DNA of 64,000 nucleotides from contig NZ_FOAN01000009.1 of the NCBI RefSeq assembly GCF_900109525.1, forward strand, positions 124,001 through 188,000. The letters are read 5' to 3'. The translations under genes were made by a program, and so were the position numbers. Below are positions 1 to 11,480 of this stretch, in pieces (position 1 is the first letter of the stretch; the number at the start of each line of letters is the position of its first letter). The DNA comes from Allobosea lupini (lineage in GTDB: Bacteria; Pseudomonadota; Alphaproteobacteria; Rhizobiales; Beijerinckiaceae). Under the pieces are notes generated by a model that made no database searches, had not been told where the DNA came from, and saw only the letters and a list, made by a program, of their open reading frames with translations.

Positions 1-124
1 GGCCGCGCAGCACCCGGTACTGCTCCGGCGTCAGCTTCTCGCGCCATTCGGCGTCGCTGAGCTGGAAGGGGAATTCACGCTCTGCGGGCTTTCCCGTTTT
101 GGCGAACATGTCCATCAGGCCCAT
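1..124 (-). CDS. msrB: Peptide-methionine (R)-S-oxide reductase, N-terminal part (runs off the left edge)
   Basis: Only about the first 41 codons are in the window. MsrB repairs oxidised proteins by reducing methionine-R-sulfoxide with a catalytic cysteine recharged by thioredoxin. The visible end contains DAEWREKLTPEQYRVLRG (about residues 24-41), the helix that opens the MsrB fold. The zinc-binding and catalytic cysteines would lie further left and cannot be checked. The ATG at 122-124 is preceded by AGGAG at 131-135 with a 6-base gap, which fixes the start. The gene is divergent from btaA, with about 270 bases between them that hold no other feature I can support. Family assignment rests on this short N-terminal match, so it is good but not certain. 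Confidence 0.8.
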   Translation of the reverse strand, partial: MGLMDMFAKTGKPAEREFPFQLSDAEWREKLTPEQYRVLRG

Positions 125-398
125 GCGAGGCTCCTTTCCGTGCGCTCTTGTTCGATTGTCGCGCAAGATATGGGGATTTGTCTTCCTGATGTCACGGGGG
201 CGCAACGCGAGCTCGTTCACGTCTGCGTTCAATGGCGACGGCGCTCTCCTCCCGCGTCGCTCTGCGTCACCCAACCGTCACGCGACTCCTCTAGAGCCCG
301 CTCCCGCCAGCTTGCACCGCAAGCAGGCGGGGAAAAGCGGTCTCCAGATCAATTTAGAGGCGGATTCGCCATCGCCATGGGCGGAAACGAGGGGCTTC

Positions 399-1649
399 GT
401 GACGCAGACGATCCGCGCGGTGAAGCGCACGACGAACCTCGGGCTGACCAGCGCCGTCCATCGCAGCAAGCCGCTCTCGCGCGCCGGCCTGCTGGAGCGG
501 ATGTTCACGCTCGCCTTCTCCGGGCTGGTCTACCCGCAGATCTGGGAGGATCCGGTCGTCGACATGGAGGCACTGGCGCTGCAGCCCGGCGACCATCTCG
601 TCGCGATCGCCTCGGGCTCCTGCAACATCCTATCCTATCTCACCGCCGATCCGGCGAAGATCAGCGCGATCGACCTCAACGGCGCCCATATCGCGCTCGG
701 GCATCTGAAGCTCGCGGCCCTGCGCGAAATCGACGATCATGCGGTCTTCCGCCGCTTCTTCGGGCAGGCGCAGTCCAAGGCCAATGTCGAGACCTATGAC
801 CGGCTGATCGCGCCGCGGCTCGACGCCGTCAGCCGCGCCTATTGGGAGGGGCGCAACCTCGCCGGCCAGCGCCGGATCGAGCTCTTCGCCCGCAATTTCT
901 ACCGCTACGGCCTGCTCGGCCGCTTCATCGGCACCGGGCACTTCCTCGCCCGCCGGCTCGGCTGCGATCCGCGGGTGATGCTGCAGGCCAAGACGATGCA
1001 GGAGCAGCGGGCGCTGTTCGACCGGCATCTGGCGCCGGTTTTCGAGAAGAAGCTCGTGCGCTGGCTGGTGCGCCAGCCGGCCTCGCTCTACGGGCTCGGC
1101 ATTCCGCCGGCGCAATACAAGGCACTGGCCGCCGATGGCGATGCCGGCATCCGCGCCGTCCTGCGCCACCGGCTGGAGCGGCTGGCCTGCGGCTTCGACC
1201 TGAAGACCAACTACTTCGCCTGGCAGGCCTTCGGCCGCGGTTACGGAACCGAGCCGGATGCGGCGGTGCCGCCCTATCTGGAGCAGGGCAATTTCGAGAT
1301 GGTGAAGGCGCGCGCCGGGCGCGTCTCCTACCATCAGAGCGCGATCACCGCCTTCCTCGAGAAGCAGCCGGCCGAAAGCTGCAACGGCTTCGTGCTGCTC
1401 GATGCCCAGGACTGGATGAACGATGCCGATCTGACGGCGCTGTGGACGCAGATCACCCGCAGCGCCGCGCCCGGCGCCCGCGTGATCTTCCGCACCGCGG
1501 CCGACGAGCGGCTGCTGCCCGGCCGCGTGCCGGAGGCGATCCTGGCGCAATGGCAGTATCAGGAGGAGCGCAGCCGCGCGCTCGGAGCGCGCGATCGCTC
1601 CTCGATCTACGGCGCCTTCCATCTCTATGTCCGCGGAGCGGCTGCGTGA
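399..1649 (+). CDS. btaA: S-adenosylmethionine:diacylglycerol 3-amino-3-carboxypropyltransferase (BtaA, DUF3419)
   Basis: First enzyme of betaine-lipid (diacylglyceryl-trimethylhomoserine, DGTS) synthesis. It transfers the aminocarboxypropyl group of SAM to diacylglycerol at the inner membrane. The protein carries the DUF3419 hallmark YPQIWEDPVVDMEAL at about residues 45-59, a SAM-binding loop VAIASGSCN near 68-76 and the acidic IDLN strand end near 91-94. The GTG at 399 is chosen because it gives about 416 residues, close to known BtaA proteins, and starts just before the conserved region. Upstream in-frame ATGs would add an unconserved basic tail. The stop overlaps the GTG start of btaB (GTGA at 1646-1649), so the two are translationally coupled. 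In relatives the pair is induced by phosphate starvation. I did not find a convincing Pho box here. Confidence 0.88.
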   Translation: MTQTIRAVKRTTNLGLTSAVHRSKPLSRAGLLERMFTLAFSGLVYPQIWEDPVVDMEALALQPGDHLVAIASGSCNILSYLTADPAKISAIDLNGAHIALGHLKLAALREIDDHAVFRRFFGQAQSKANVETYDRLIAPRLDAVSRAYWEGRNLAGQRRIELFARNFYRYGLLGRFIGTGHFLARRLGCDPRVMLQAKTMQEQRALFDRHLAPVFEKKLVRWLVRQPASLYGLGIPPAQYKALAADGDAGIRAVLRHRLERLACGFDLKTNYFAWQAFGRGYGTEPDAAVPPYLEQGNFEMVKARAGRVSYHQSAITAFLEKQPAESCNGFVLLDAQDWMNDADLTALWTQITRSAAPGARVIFRTAADERLLPGRVPEAILAQWQYQEERSRALGARDRSSIYGAFHLYVRGAAA

Positions 1650-2311
1650 GCGCGGCCGAGGGCAGGGCGGATGCCGCCGGTCTGATGGACCGGATGTATC
1701 GTTTTCAGCGGCACATCTACGACGCGACCCGCAAGTTCTATCTGCTCGGCCGCGACGGGCTTATCACCGGCTTGAAGCCACCGCCCGGCGGGGCGGTGCT
1801 GGAGATCGGCTGCGGCACCGGCAGGAACCTGATCAAGATCGCGCAGCGCTATCCGCTGACGCGCTGCTACGGGCTCGACGTCTCGGAGGAGATGCTGCGC
1901 ACCGCTCGCGAGCAGGTGGCGAAGGCGGGGCTGTCCAAGCGCATCGTTCTGGCGCAGGCCGATGCGATCAGTTTCGACCCGCAGGCGCTGTTCGGCCGTG
2001 CGGGTTTCGAGCGGGTGGTGATCTCCTATGCGCTCTCGATGATCCCGCCCTGGCGCGCGGCGCTGGCGCAGGCGATGCAAGTGGTGGCGCCGGGCGGCGC
2101 GCTGCACATCGTCGATTTCGGCGACCAGGCGCATCTGCCCGGGCCGTTCAGGGCATTGCTGAACCGCTGGCTGGCGCTGTTCCATGTCACGCCGCGGAAA
2201 GATCTCGATGCGGTCGTGACCGATCTTTGCGCTGAGGCCGGCACCACCGGCAGCACCACACGGCTGTTCGGCGGCTACAGCGTGCAGGCGGTTGCGACCA
2301 GGCCGGCGTAA
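1646..2311 (+). CDS. btaB: Diacylglycerylhomoserine N-methyltransferase (BtaB)
   Basis: A class I SAM-dependent methyltransferase of 221 residues. In the betaine-lipid pathway BtaB methylates the homoserine head group made by BtaA three times to give DGTS. The SAM-binding motif I is VLEIGCGTGRN at about residues 51-61, followed by the acidic motif II in YGLDVSEEML. YDATRKFYLLGRDGLI near 25-40 is the usual start of this family. The GTG start at 1646 overlaps the btaA stop by four bases. The assignment relies strongly on this coupling, because the methyltransferase fold alone is generic. A PmtA-type phosphatidylethanolamine methyltransferase is the main alternative. Confidence 0.85.
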   Translation: MSAAEGRADAAGLMDRMYRFQRHIYDATRKFYLLGRDGLITGLKPPPGGAVLEIGCGTGRNLIKIAQRYPLTRCYGLDVSEEMLRTAREQVAKAGLSKRIVLAQADAISFDPQALFGRAGFERVVISYALSMIPPWRAALAQAMQVVAPGGALHIVDFGDQAHLPGPFRALLNRWLALFHVTPRKDLDAVVTDLCAEAGTTGSTTRLFGGYSVQAVATRPA

Positions 2312-2358
2312 ACGGCGGGGGCTGGACGCAGTCGCCGCCGCGCTGCTACGCCGATCGG

Positions 2359-3159
2359 ATGAGTGCAGCCGCCGATCCAGATGACAGCAGCAATGGCAGT
2401 TCCGGGCTGCGTGACCGGCTCCGGCAGCTCTACCACGGCCGGACGCCGGCGGCGCTACGCTTCCAGCTCGCAACGCTGATCGTCGATATCCTGATCATCG
2501 GCTTCTTCGTCGCGACGCCGATGCTGCGCGACCGGCCGGAATTTCTTTGGCTCGACTATGCCGTCGCCATCATCGTCGCCGCCGAGATCGCGGCGCGCTT
2601 CCTCGCCTCGTCGAACATGCTGCGGCTGATGCGCCAGCCGACCATGCTGCTCGACCTCTTCATCCTGGCGACGCTGCTGGCGCCGCAATGGCTGGAGAAT
2701 TTCGGCTTCCTGCGCATCTTGAGGCTCTGGTCGCTGTCGCAGCGCGGCCTGATCTGGGCGCAATTGCGCGAAACGCGCTACCGCGACTGGGAGGATGTCG
2801 CCAAGGCGCTGGTCAATCTCGCGACCTTCCTCTTCGTCGTCAGCGGCTTCGTCTACACCTTCTTCTTCATGAGCCGGCCCGGGCTGGAGGGCTATGTCGA
2901 TGCGCTCTATTTCACCGTCACGACGGTGACGACGACCGGCTTCGGCGACATCACCCTGCCGGGCATCGCCGGCAAGCTGACCTCGATCGTGGTGATGATC
3001 ATCGGCATCTCGCTGTTCGTCCGGCTGGCGCAGGCGGTGTTCCGGCCGCATAAGGTGACCTTCCCCTGTCCGCAATGCGCCCTGCAGCGTCATGAACCAG
3101 ACGCAGTGCACTGCAAGGCCTGCGGCCACCTGCTGAAGATACCGGACGACGACGAGTAG
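2359..3159 (+). CDS. Voltage-gated-type potassium channel subunit with C-terminal zinc ribbon
   Basis: A 266-residue membrane protein. Hydrophobic segments lie near residues 37-55, 66-84, 96-110, 152-172 and 205-223, and a pore loop before the last segment carries the filter-like TTTGFGD at 191-197. This matches the ion-channel (VIC) superfamily, and GFGD in place of GYGD is common among bacterial K+ channels. The possible voltage-sensor stretch GFLRILRLWSLSQR (about 116-129) has few regular arginines, so true voltage gating is doubtful. After the last helix the chain ends in a small zinc ribbon with CPQC (237-240) and CKAC (252-255). That tail is unusual for a channel. The gene is 47 bases after btaB and its stop converges on the thioesterase gene. 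Confidence 0.82.
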   Translation: MSAAADPDDSSNGSSGLRDRLRQLYHGRTPAALRFQLATLIVDILIIGFFVATPMLRDRPEFLWLDYAVAIIVAAEIAARFLASSNMLRLMRQPTMLLDLFILATLLAPQWLENFGFLRILRLWSLSQRGLIWAQLRETRYRDWEDVAKALVNLATFLFVVSGFVYTFFFMSRPGLEGYVDALYFTVTTVTTTGFGDITLPGIAGKLTSIVVMIIGISLFVRLAQAVFRPHKVTFPCPQCALQRHEPDAVHCKACGHLLKIPDDDE

Positions 3160-3175
3160 CTCCGGTTCCGGAGCT
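3158..3175. terminator. Perfect hairpin spanning two convergent stop codons
   Basis: AGCTCCGG-TT-CCGGAGCT is an exact 8-bp inverted repeat. Its ends overlap the TAG stop of the channel gene and the TAG stop (read on the minus strand) of the thioesterase gene. It could act as a bidirectional transcription end, but neither side has a T-run, so intrinsic termination is only a possibility. Confidence 0.35.
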
Positions 3176-3740
3176 AGTGCCGCGTCTCCGTCTCGCGTTC
3201 CGCTTCCTGCGCCGGTTCGCCGAGGGTGATCGTGCTCTTCTGCGGCATGCCGATCATCCGGCCGACCGTGGCCGGGCGCGGCATCTGCGCATGCGCCGCC
3301 TTCATGATCGCGAGATTGGCGAGGATGTCGGGTGGGAAGGGCGTCACCCTGCGATCGTTCATGTCGACATGCAGAGAGAGGTTCTCTGAGGTCGCCGCGA
3401 GCCAGCCCTCGCTGGCATGGCGCATTTCGAGATAATAATGCAGCCGCTTGTCGTCGAAGGCGATGAGCTGCGCGGTGACGCGCACGAGATCGCCTTCCGT
3501 CAGCTCGCGCTTGTACAGCACATGGCATTCGGCAGCGAAGAACGAAGCATGCCGGCTCTCGACATAGTCCTGGTTGAGGCCGACCAGCGAGAAGACCTCG
3601 TCCACTGCGCGGTCGAACAGAACATGGTAATAGGCCATGTTGAGATGGCCGTTATAGTCGATCCAGTGCGGCTCGACCCGCATCGGGGACGAGACGAAGG
3701 GAGCAAAAAACAAAGCGGGCGTGCGAATTTCGTCCGGCAT
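3174..3740 (-). CDS. Acyl-CoA thioesterase of the hotdog-fold 4-hydroxybenzoyl-CoA thioesterase type
   Basis: A 188-residue protein with the family opening HWIDYNGHLNMAYY at residues 25-38. Asp28 in DYNGH is the position used as catalytic or substrate-polarising residue in this family. Such enzymes hydrolyse acyl-CoA thioesters in the cytosol. Relatives near carnitine or betaine catabolism genes act on betainyl-CoA, but nothing nearby supports that substrate here. The ATG at 3738-3740 is chosen because a strong AGGAGG lies just upstream. A longer reading frame to 3833 has no such site. The gene converges on the channel gene and is divergent from the FAD oxidase gene. Confidence 0.8.
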   Translation of the reverse strand: MPDEIRTPALFFAPFVSSPMRVEPHWIDYNGHLNMAYYHVLFDRAVDEVFSLVGLNQDYVESRHASFFAAECHVLYKRELTEGDLVRVTAQLIAFDDKRLHYYLEMRHASEGWLAATSENLSLHVDMNDRRVTPFPPDILANLAIMKAAHAQMPRPATVGRMIGMPQKSTITLGEPAQEAERETETRH

Positions 3741-3886
3741 TGGCTCCTCCTTTCGGTCCGTCTCTCGTCGATGCGTAGGCGGCTCTGCACCGCCGGCTCT
3801 TGCCGGCTCGGTCGCGGCGCGTGAAAACAACACGAGCCGCTCCTCTCAAGGCCGAACCATTCCAGACTAGGCGAAGTTCTCCAGCC

Positions 3887-5326
3887 ATGACAATGCCTTC
3901 TACAGCTTCCGTGCCCCACCATGCTCCTGCTGCAGAGCTGCCGCCATCGCCGCAGGCCGTTGCGGCGCTGACGCAGGCGCTGGCGGCGCTGTTCGGCAAC
4001 CGGCTCGTGACCAGTCTCGCGGTCCGGCAGCAGCACGGCCATACCCTGACCTGGATCCCGAACCAGCCGCCGGACGCTGTCGTCTACCCTGAGAGCACCG
4101 AGGAGGTGGCTTCCATCGTGAAGCTCTGCGCCCAGCATGGCGTTCCGGCGATCGCCTTCGGCACGGGCACTTCGCTGGAGGGCCATGTCAACGCGCCCTT
4201 CGGCGGCGTCTGCATCGACATGTCGCAGATGAAGCGGGTCGTCGCGGTCCATGCCGAGGACCTCGACTGCACCGTCGAGCCCGGCATCACCCGCAAGGAG
4301 CTGAACGAGCATTTGCGTGACCAGGGTCTGTTCTTCCCGATCGATCCGGGCGCCGACGCCTCGATCGGCGGCATGGCGGCGACGCGCGCCTCCGGCACCA
4401 ATGCGGTGCGCTACGGCACGATGAAGGACAATGTCATCGCACTGACCGCGGTGATGGCCGACGGTTCGATCGTCAAGACCGCCAGCCGCGCGCGCAAATC
4501 CTCGGCCGGCTACGATCTCACCCGCCTGCTGGTCGGCTCGGAAGGCACGCTCGGCATCATCACCGAGGTGACGCTGAAGCTGCATGGTATTCCCGAGGCG
4601 ATGTCGGCCGGCGTCTGCTCGTTCCCCTCGGTGAAGGCGGCGTGCGATGCGACCATCATGACGATCCAGTCCGGCCTGCCGGTGGCGCGGATCGAGCTGG
4701 TCGACGACGTGATGATGCGTGGCGTCAACCTGCACTCCAAGCTCGGGCTGCCGGAAACGACGATGCTGTTCGTCGAGTTCCATGGCTCCGAGGAGGGTGT
4801 GAAGGAGCAGGCCGAGCGCTTCGGCGAGATCGCGGCGGAGTTCGGCGGCGGGGCGTTCGACTGGGCGACGAGGCCGGAGGATCGCACGAAGCTGTGGCAG
4901 GCACGGCACGACGCCTATTGGGCGGCGCGCGCCCTGCGGCCGGGTGCGGAATCGGTCGCGACCGATGTCTGCGTGCCGATCTCGCGGCTGGCAGAATGTG
5001 TCGACGAGACCAAGCGCGACATCGAGGCGTCCGGGCTGATCGCGCCGATTGTCGGGCATGTCGGCGACGGCAATTTCCATACGCAGCCGCTGGTCGACCT
5101 TAACGATCCCGACGAGATCGTGCGCTGCGAGGCCTTCATCGACCGGCTGGTCAAGCGGGCACTCGCCATGGAGGGGACCTGCACCGGTGAACACGGCGTC
5201 GGCCAGAAGAAGATGAAGTACCTCACGATCGAGCACAGCCCGGCCGCGCTCGCCACCATGCGGCTGATCAAGCGCGCGCTCGATCCGCAGAACATCCTCA
5301 ATCCCGGCAAGATCATCGCCTTGTGA
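3887..5326 (+). CDS. FAD-linked oxidase, D-lactate dehydrogenase (cytochrome)/glycolate oxidase GlcD type
   Basis: About 479 residues. The N-terminal half is a PCMH-type FAD-binding domain (roughly residues 50-230) with AFGTGTSLEGH and DPGADASIGGMAATRASGTNAVRYG regions split around the pyrophosphate-binding loop. The C-terminal half carries the VGHVGDGNFH motif and ends with EHGVGQKKMKYL and NPGKI, standard for D-2-hydroxyacid dehydrogenases of the DLD/GlcD group. These oxidise D-lactate or glycolate and pass electrons to cytochrome c or quinone. Length and single-gene context (no glcE/glcF beside it) favour a D-lactate dehydrogenase, but the substrate cannot be read from sequence. The start at 3887 is not backed by a strong ribosome site; 3893 is equally possible. 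Confidence 0.82.
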   Translation: MTMPSTASVPHHAPAAELPPSPQAVAALTQALAALFGNRLVTSLAVRQQHGHTLTWIPNQPPDAVVYPESTEEVASIVKLCAQHGVPAIAFGTGTSLEGHVNAPFGGVCIDMSQMKRVVAVHAEDLDCTVEPGITRKELNEHLRDQGLFFPIDPGADASIGGMAATRASGTNAVRYGTMKDNVIALTAVMADGSIVKTASRARKSSAGYDLTRLLVGSEGTLGIITEVTLKLHGIPEAMSAGVCSFPSVKAACDATIMTIQSGLPVARIELVDDVMMRGVNLHSKLGLPETTMLFVEFHGSEEGVKEQAERFGEIAAEFGGGAFDWATRPEDRTKLWQARHDAYWAARALRPGAESVATDVCVPISRLAECVDETKRDIEASGLIAPIVGHVGDGNFHTQPLVDLNDPDEIVRCEAFIDRLVKRALAMEGTCTGEHGVGQKKMKYLTIEHSPAALATMRLIKRALDPQNILNPGKIIAL

Positions 5327-5422
5327 CATTCCGAACGGGGATCATTCGCAAGAATGTCGTGATCCTGCCGCGACTTGCGTGCATGATCGCCCCGTCGACA
5401 TATCGAGGATCGATGCAAGAGC

Positions 5423-9173
<3,751 letters not shown>

Positions 9174-9175
<2 letters not shown>

Positions 9176-9232
9176 TTCAAGGCGCTGGGACATTGATTCA
9201 AGCGGGTGCGGGGTTGATTCAAGCTTTCTTGG
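9174..9232 (+). repeat. Three direct repeats of TTGATTCAAG at an exact 21-bp period
   Basis: GATTCAAG occurs at 9174-9181, 9195-9202 and 9216-9223, starting inside the stop codon region of the AsmA gene. The second and third copies are TTGATTCAA, itself an inverted pair TTGA-T-TCAA; the first reads CTGATTCAA. The remaining unit sequence is not conserved, which looks more like phased protein-binding sites than a simple tandem duplication. Function unknown. Confidence 0.6.
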
Positions 9233-9290
9233 TAAGTCGCTGAGAGTGCGAGATTCTTTGCTCGCCCCTGGCGTCGGCTCTCCATGCGAG

Positions 9291-9400
9291 CCTCATCCTG
9301 AGGAGGCCCGCAGGGCCGTCTCGAAGGATGGTCCAGCTGGTTCCGGAGCCTCGTGAAGCATCCTTCGAGACGCAACCTTCGGCTGCTCCTCAGGATGAGG
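9291..9400. repeat. Dispersed palindromic repeat, copy 1 (CCTCATCCTGAGGAG family)
   Basis: A long inverted repeat. CCTCATCCTGAGGAG at the left pairs with CTCCTCAGGATGAGG at the right, and GTCTCGAAGGATG pairs with CATCCTTCGAGAC inside. The same four blocks recur at 50813-50961, so this is a dispersed element. It lies between the convergent AsmA and LysE-type genes and could also end transcription. Confidence 0.8.
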
Positions 9401-9431
9401 GCTGAAGGGAAGCGTCAAGGACGAGAGGTCA

Positions 9432-10040
9432 TCAACCACCCCGCAGCAGCTTGAAGGCGATCGCCCACATGGTGGCGGCGACGATGCCGTCGAGGATGCG
9501 CCAGGATCTGGGGTCGGCGAAGAGCGGGCGTAGCCAGCGGGCGCCATAGCCGAGCCCGAAGAAGAACAGGAAGGAGGCGGTCATTGCACCCGTGGCGAAG
9601 ACCAGTTCCTGCCCGGGGAACTGGCTGGCGATGCTGCCGATCAGCAGCACGGTGTCGAGATAGACATGTGGGTTGAGCCAGGTCAGCGCCGCGCAGGTGA
9701 TCAGGCTGGCCGACAGTGTTGCTCCTCCGGCGGTGCCGACCGCGAGCGCCTCGGATGAGCGCAAGGCCGAGAGCAGGCTGCGCGCCCCATACCAGATCAG
9801 GAAAGCGGCGCCGCCATAGCGCAGGGCCGGTTCCAGCATCGGCAGCATCGCCGTCGCCTGCTTCAAGCCGACGACGCCGGCGAGGATCAGGACCGCATCC
9901 GACAAGGCGCAGGTGAGGCAGACCGCGAAGACATGCTCGTTACGCAGGCCCTGCCGCAGCACGAAGCTGTTCTGGGCGCCGATGGCGACGATCAAGCTGA
10001 GGCCCATGGTGAAGCCGGTGACGTAGACGGAGAAGGGCAT
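9432..10040 (-). CDS. LysE/ArgO-family amino-acid exporter
   Basis: About 202 residues with six predicted membrane helices. The opening SVYVTGFTMGLSLIVAIGAQNSFVLRQGLR is the conserved LysE/ArgO N-terminus, and TWLNPHVYLDTVLLIGS is the conserved central NPHVYLDT motif. These proteins export basic amino acids (lysine, arginine) from the cytosol. The start at 10040 fits the usual length; an in-frame ATG at 10103 would add 21 unconserved residues. The gene is divergent from a LysR regulator of the ArgP/LysG type, the standard arrangement in which the regulator senses intracellular lysine or arginine and switches on the exporter. The exact substrate is inferred from this context. Confidence 0.85.
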   Translation of the reverse strand: MPFSVYVTGFTMGLSLIVAIGAQNSFVLRQGLRNEHVFAVCLTCALSDAVLILAGVVGLKQATAMLPMLEPALRYGGAAFLIWYGARSLLSALRSSEALAVGTAGGATLSASLITCAALTWLNPHVYLDTVLLIGSIASQFPGQELVFATGAMTASFLFFFGLGYGARWLRPLFADPRSWRILDGIVAATMWAIAFKLLRGG

Positions 10041-10132
10041 GAGCGGCGGTCCCGTTTCGCCGTTCGGCCTAGGCGTCAACGCCGCCTTAGTGTAGTTAAA
10101 CATCGTTATCTCGATTAAGCAGAGCTAATTCT

Positions 10133-11041
10133 GTGCTCGATTATCCCGCCCTGCAGGCCGTCTCGCTCGTTGTCAGAACCGGCAGCTTCGACAAGGCGGC
10201 GCAGGCGCTGAACGTCACGCCGTCGGCCGTCTCGCAGCGGGTCAAGCAGCTCGAGGAGCGGCTTGGCACGGTGCTGATCATCAGGGGCCAGCCCTGTATC
10301 GCGACCGAGCGCGGCGAATGGCTGTGCCGCCATATGGAGCAGGTCGGCCTGCTCGAGGGCGAGCTGATGACGCGGCTGCCGGCCCTGGCCGAGCCGGGGC
10401 AGCCGCAGCAGCGTGTCACGCTGCGGGTCGCCGCCAATGCCGACAGCCTCGGAACCTGGTTTCTGGGCGCGGTCGCCGCGTTCACGAACCGGAGCCCGCA
10501 CCTCCTCGACATCGCCGTCGACGATCAGGAGCACACCGCCGACTGGCTGCGGCAGGGACGGGTGCTTGCCGCCGTCACGGCGCTGGACAAGCCGATCCAG
10601 GGCTGCCGGGTGATCCCGCTCGGCTCGCTGCGCTATCTCGCGACGGCAAGCCCGGTGTTCATGGCGCGCCATTTTACCGACGGGGTGACATTGCCCGCGC
10701 TGGCGCAGGCACCCTCGCTGGTCTTCAACCAGAAGGATCGCCTGCAGAGCCAATGGATGGAGCTCGCGTTTGGCGAAAGCCCGAGTCATCCCGTGCATTG
10801 GGTGCCGTCGACGCAGGGCTTCGTCGAATCGTGCCTGCTCGGCATCGGCTGGAGCGCCAATCCGGAACTGCTGGTGCGGGAGCATCTCGATGCCGGCCGG
10901 CTCTGCGAGCTGATGCCCGGCAGGGTGCTGGACACGCCGCTGTTCTGGCAGGTCAACCGGGTCGCGGCCGACAGGCTGGCCGATCTGACGCGCGCCGTGG
11001 TCGAAACGGCGCGGCGACTGCTGCTCAGTCCGCGGGTGTGA
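10133..11041 (+). CDS. LysR-family regulator of the ArgP/LysG type
   Basis: A 302-residue LysR protein. The winged helix-turn-helix covers residues about 3-62 (LDYPALQAVSLVVRTGSFDKAAQ, AVSQRVKQLEERLG split across it). The rest is the periplasmic-binding-like effector domain, including SLGTWFLGA near 105-115, a sequence typical of ArgP. ArgP proteins bind lysine or arginine and activate a divergent exporter gene, and exactly such a gene starts on the other side. GTG at 10133 is the start used. The 3' end overlaps the convergent RHH gene by 17 bases. Control sites should sit in the AT-richer 92 bases between the two starts, but I could not pick one operator with confidence. Confidence 0.85.
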   Translation: MLDYPALQAVSLVVRTGSFDKAAQALNVTPSAVSQRVKQLEERLGTVLIIRGQPCIATERGEWLCRHMEQVGLLEGELMTRLPALAEPGQPQQRVTLRVAANADSLGTWFLGAVAAFTNRSPHLLDIAVDDQEHTADWLRQGRVLAAVTALDKPIQGCRVIPLGSLRYLATASPVFMARHFTDGVTLPALAQAPSLVFNQKDRLQSQWMELAFGESPSHPVHWVPSTQGFVESCLLGIGWSANPELLVREHLDAGRLCELMPGRVLDTPLFWQVNRVAADRLADLTRAVVETARRLLLSPRV

Positions 11042-11267
11042 CCTTGGCGGGCTCGGGGCGCCCGCGATAATGCGCCAGCACCCGCAGGCGCAGAGCCGAG
11101 GAGAGGTTGAGTTCGCCGCGGCCGGAATCGACCTCGCCCACCAGGCTGGCGATGGGCCGTTTCTCGGCGGCCGCGATCTCCTTCAGTGCATCCCAGAACG
11201 GCTCCTCGAGCGAGACGCTGGTGCGGTGGCCGGCGATGGCGAGCGAGCGCTTGCGCAGGCCGCTCAT
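11025..11267 (-). CDS. Ribbon-helix-helix domain protein
   Basis: An 80-residue protein with a central segment RTSVSLEEPFWDALKEIAAAEKR (roughly residues 14-36), which fits the ribbon-helix-helix fold: a short strand, then two helices. A cluster of basic residues (LRKRSLAIAGHR) precedes it. Alphaproteobacterial proteins of this type are small dimeric DNA-binding candidates of unknown target. It is the last gene of a run sspB-fumC-DUF4169-RHH on the minus strand and sits 10 bases after the DUF4169 gene. The ATG at 11265-11267 is chosen because the homologous part begins MSGLRKRS; an upstream in-frame ATG would overlap the neighbour. Its 3' end overlaps the LysR gene by 17 bases. Confidence 0.72.
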   Translation of the reverse strand: MSGLRKRSLAIAGHRTSVSLEEPFWDALKEIAAAEKRPIASLVGEVDSGRGELNLSSALRLRVLAHYRGRPEPAKVTPAD

Positions 11268-11277
11268 GGTCTGCCGC

Positions 11278-11478
11278 TCACGCCTTGTCCTCGCCGCCGG
11301 GATCGTCGGAGAGGCGATGGCCTTCAAGGCGCCGCTCGGCCAGCGTCTTCTCCGCCTCGGTCAGCTTGCGCTCGGCCTTGGTCCGGCCGAACGCGATCCG
11401 GTTCTGCTCGGCCTTTGCCTCGGCGCTCGCACGGTCACGGGCCTTGCGGGCGCGGCGGAGATTGACGATCTCGGCCAT
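11278..11478 (-). CDS. DUF4169 family small protein
   Basis: A 66-residue, highly charged protein that starts MAEIVNLRRARKARDRA and continues with AEQNRIAFGRTKAERKLTEAE, the pattern of DUF4169, a small alphaproteobacterial family of unknown function. It is predicted to be mostly helical, without membrane segment or cysteines. It starts two bases after the fumC stop codon and is followed by the RHH gene, so the three are very likely cotranscribed. This fumC-DUF4169-RHH order looks like a conserved neighbourhood, but the reason for the link is unknown. Confidence 0.75.
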   Translation of the reverse strand: MAEIVNLRRARKARDRASAEAKAEQNRIAFGRTKAERKLTEAEKTLAERRLEGHRLSDDPGGEDKA

Positions 11479-11480
11479 GA

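Noticed and set aside
99-398. N-terminal extension of BtaA from an ATG at 99
   Set aside because: It would overlap the msrB start on the other strand, adds 100 unconserved residues and lacks a ribosome site. GTG at 399 fits the family length.
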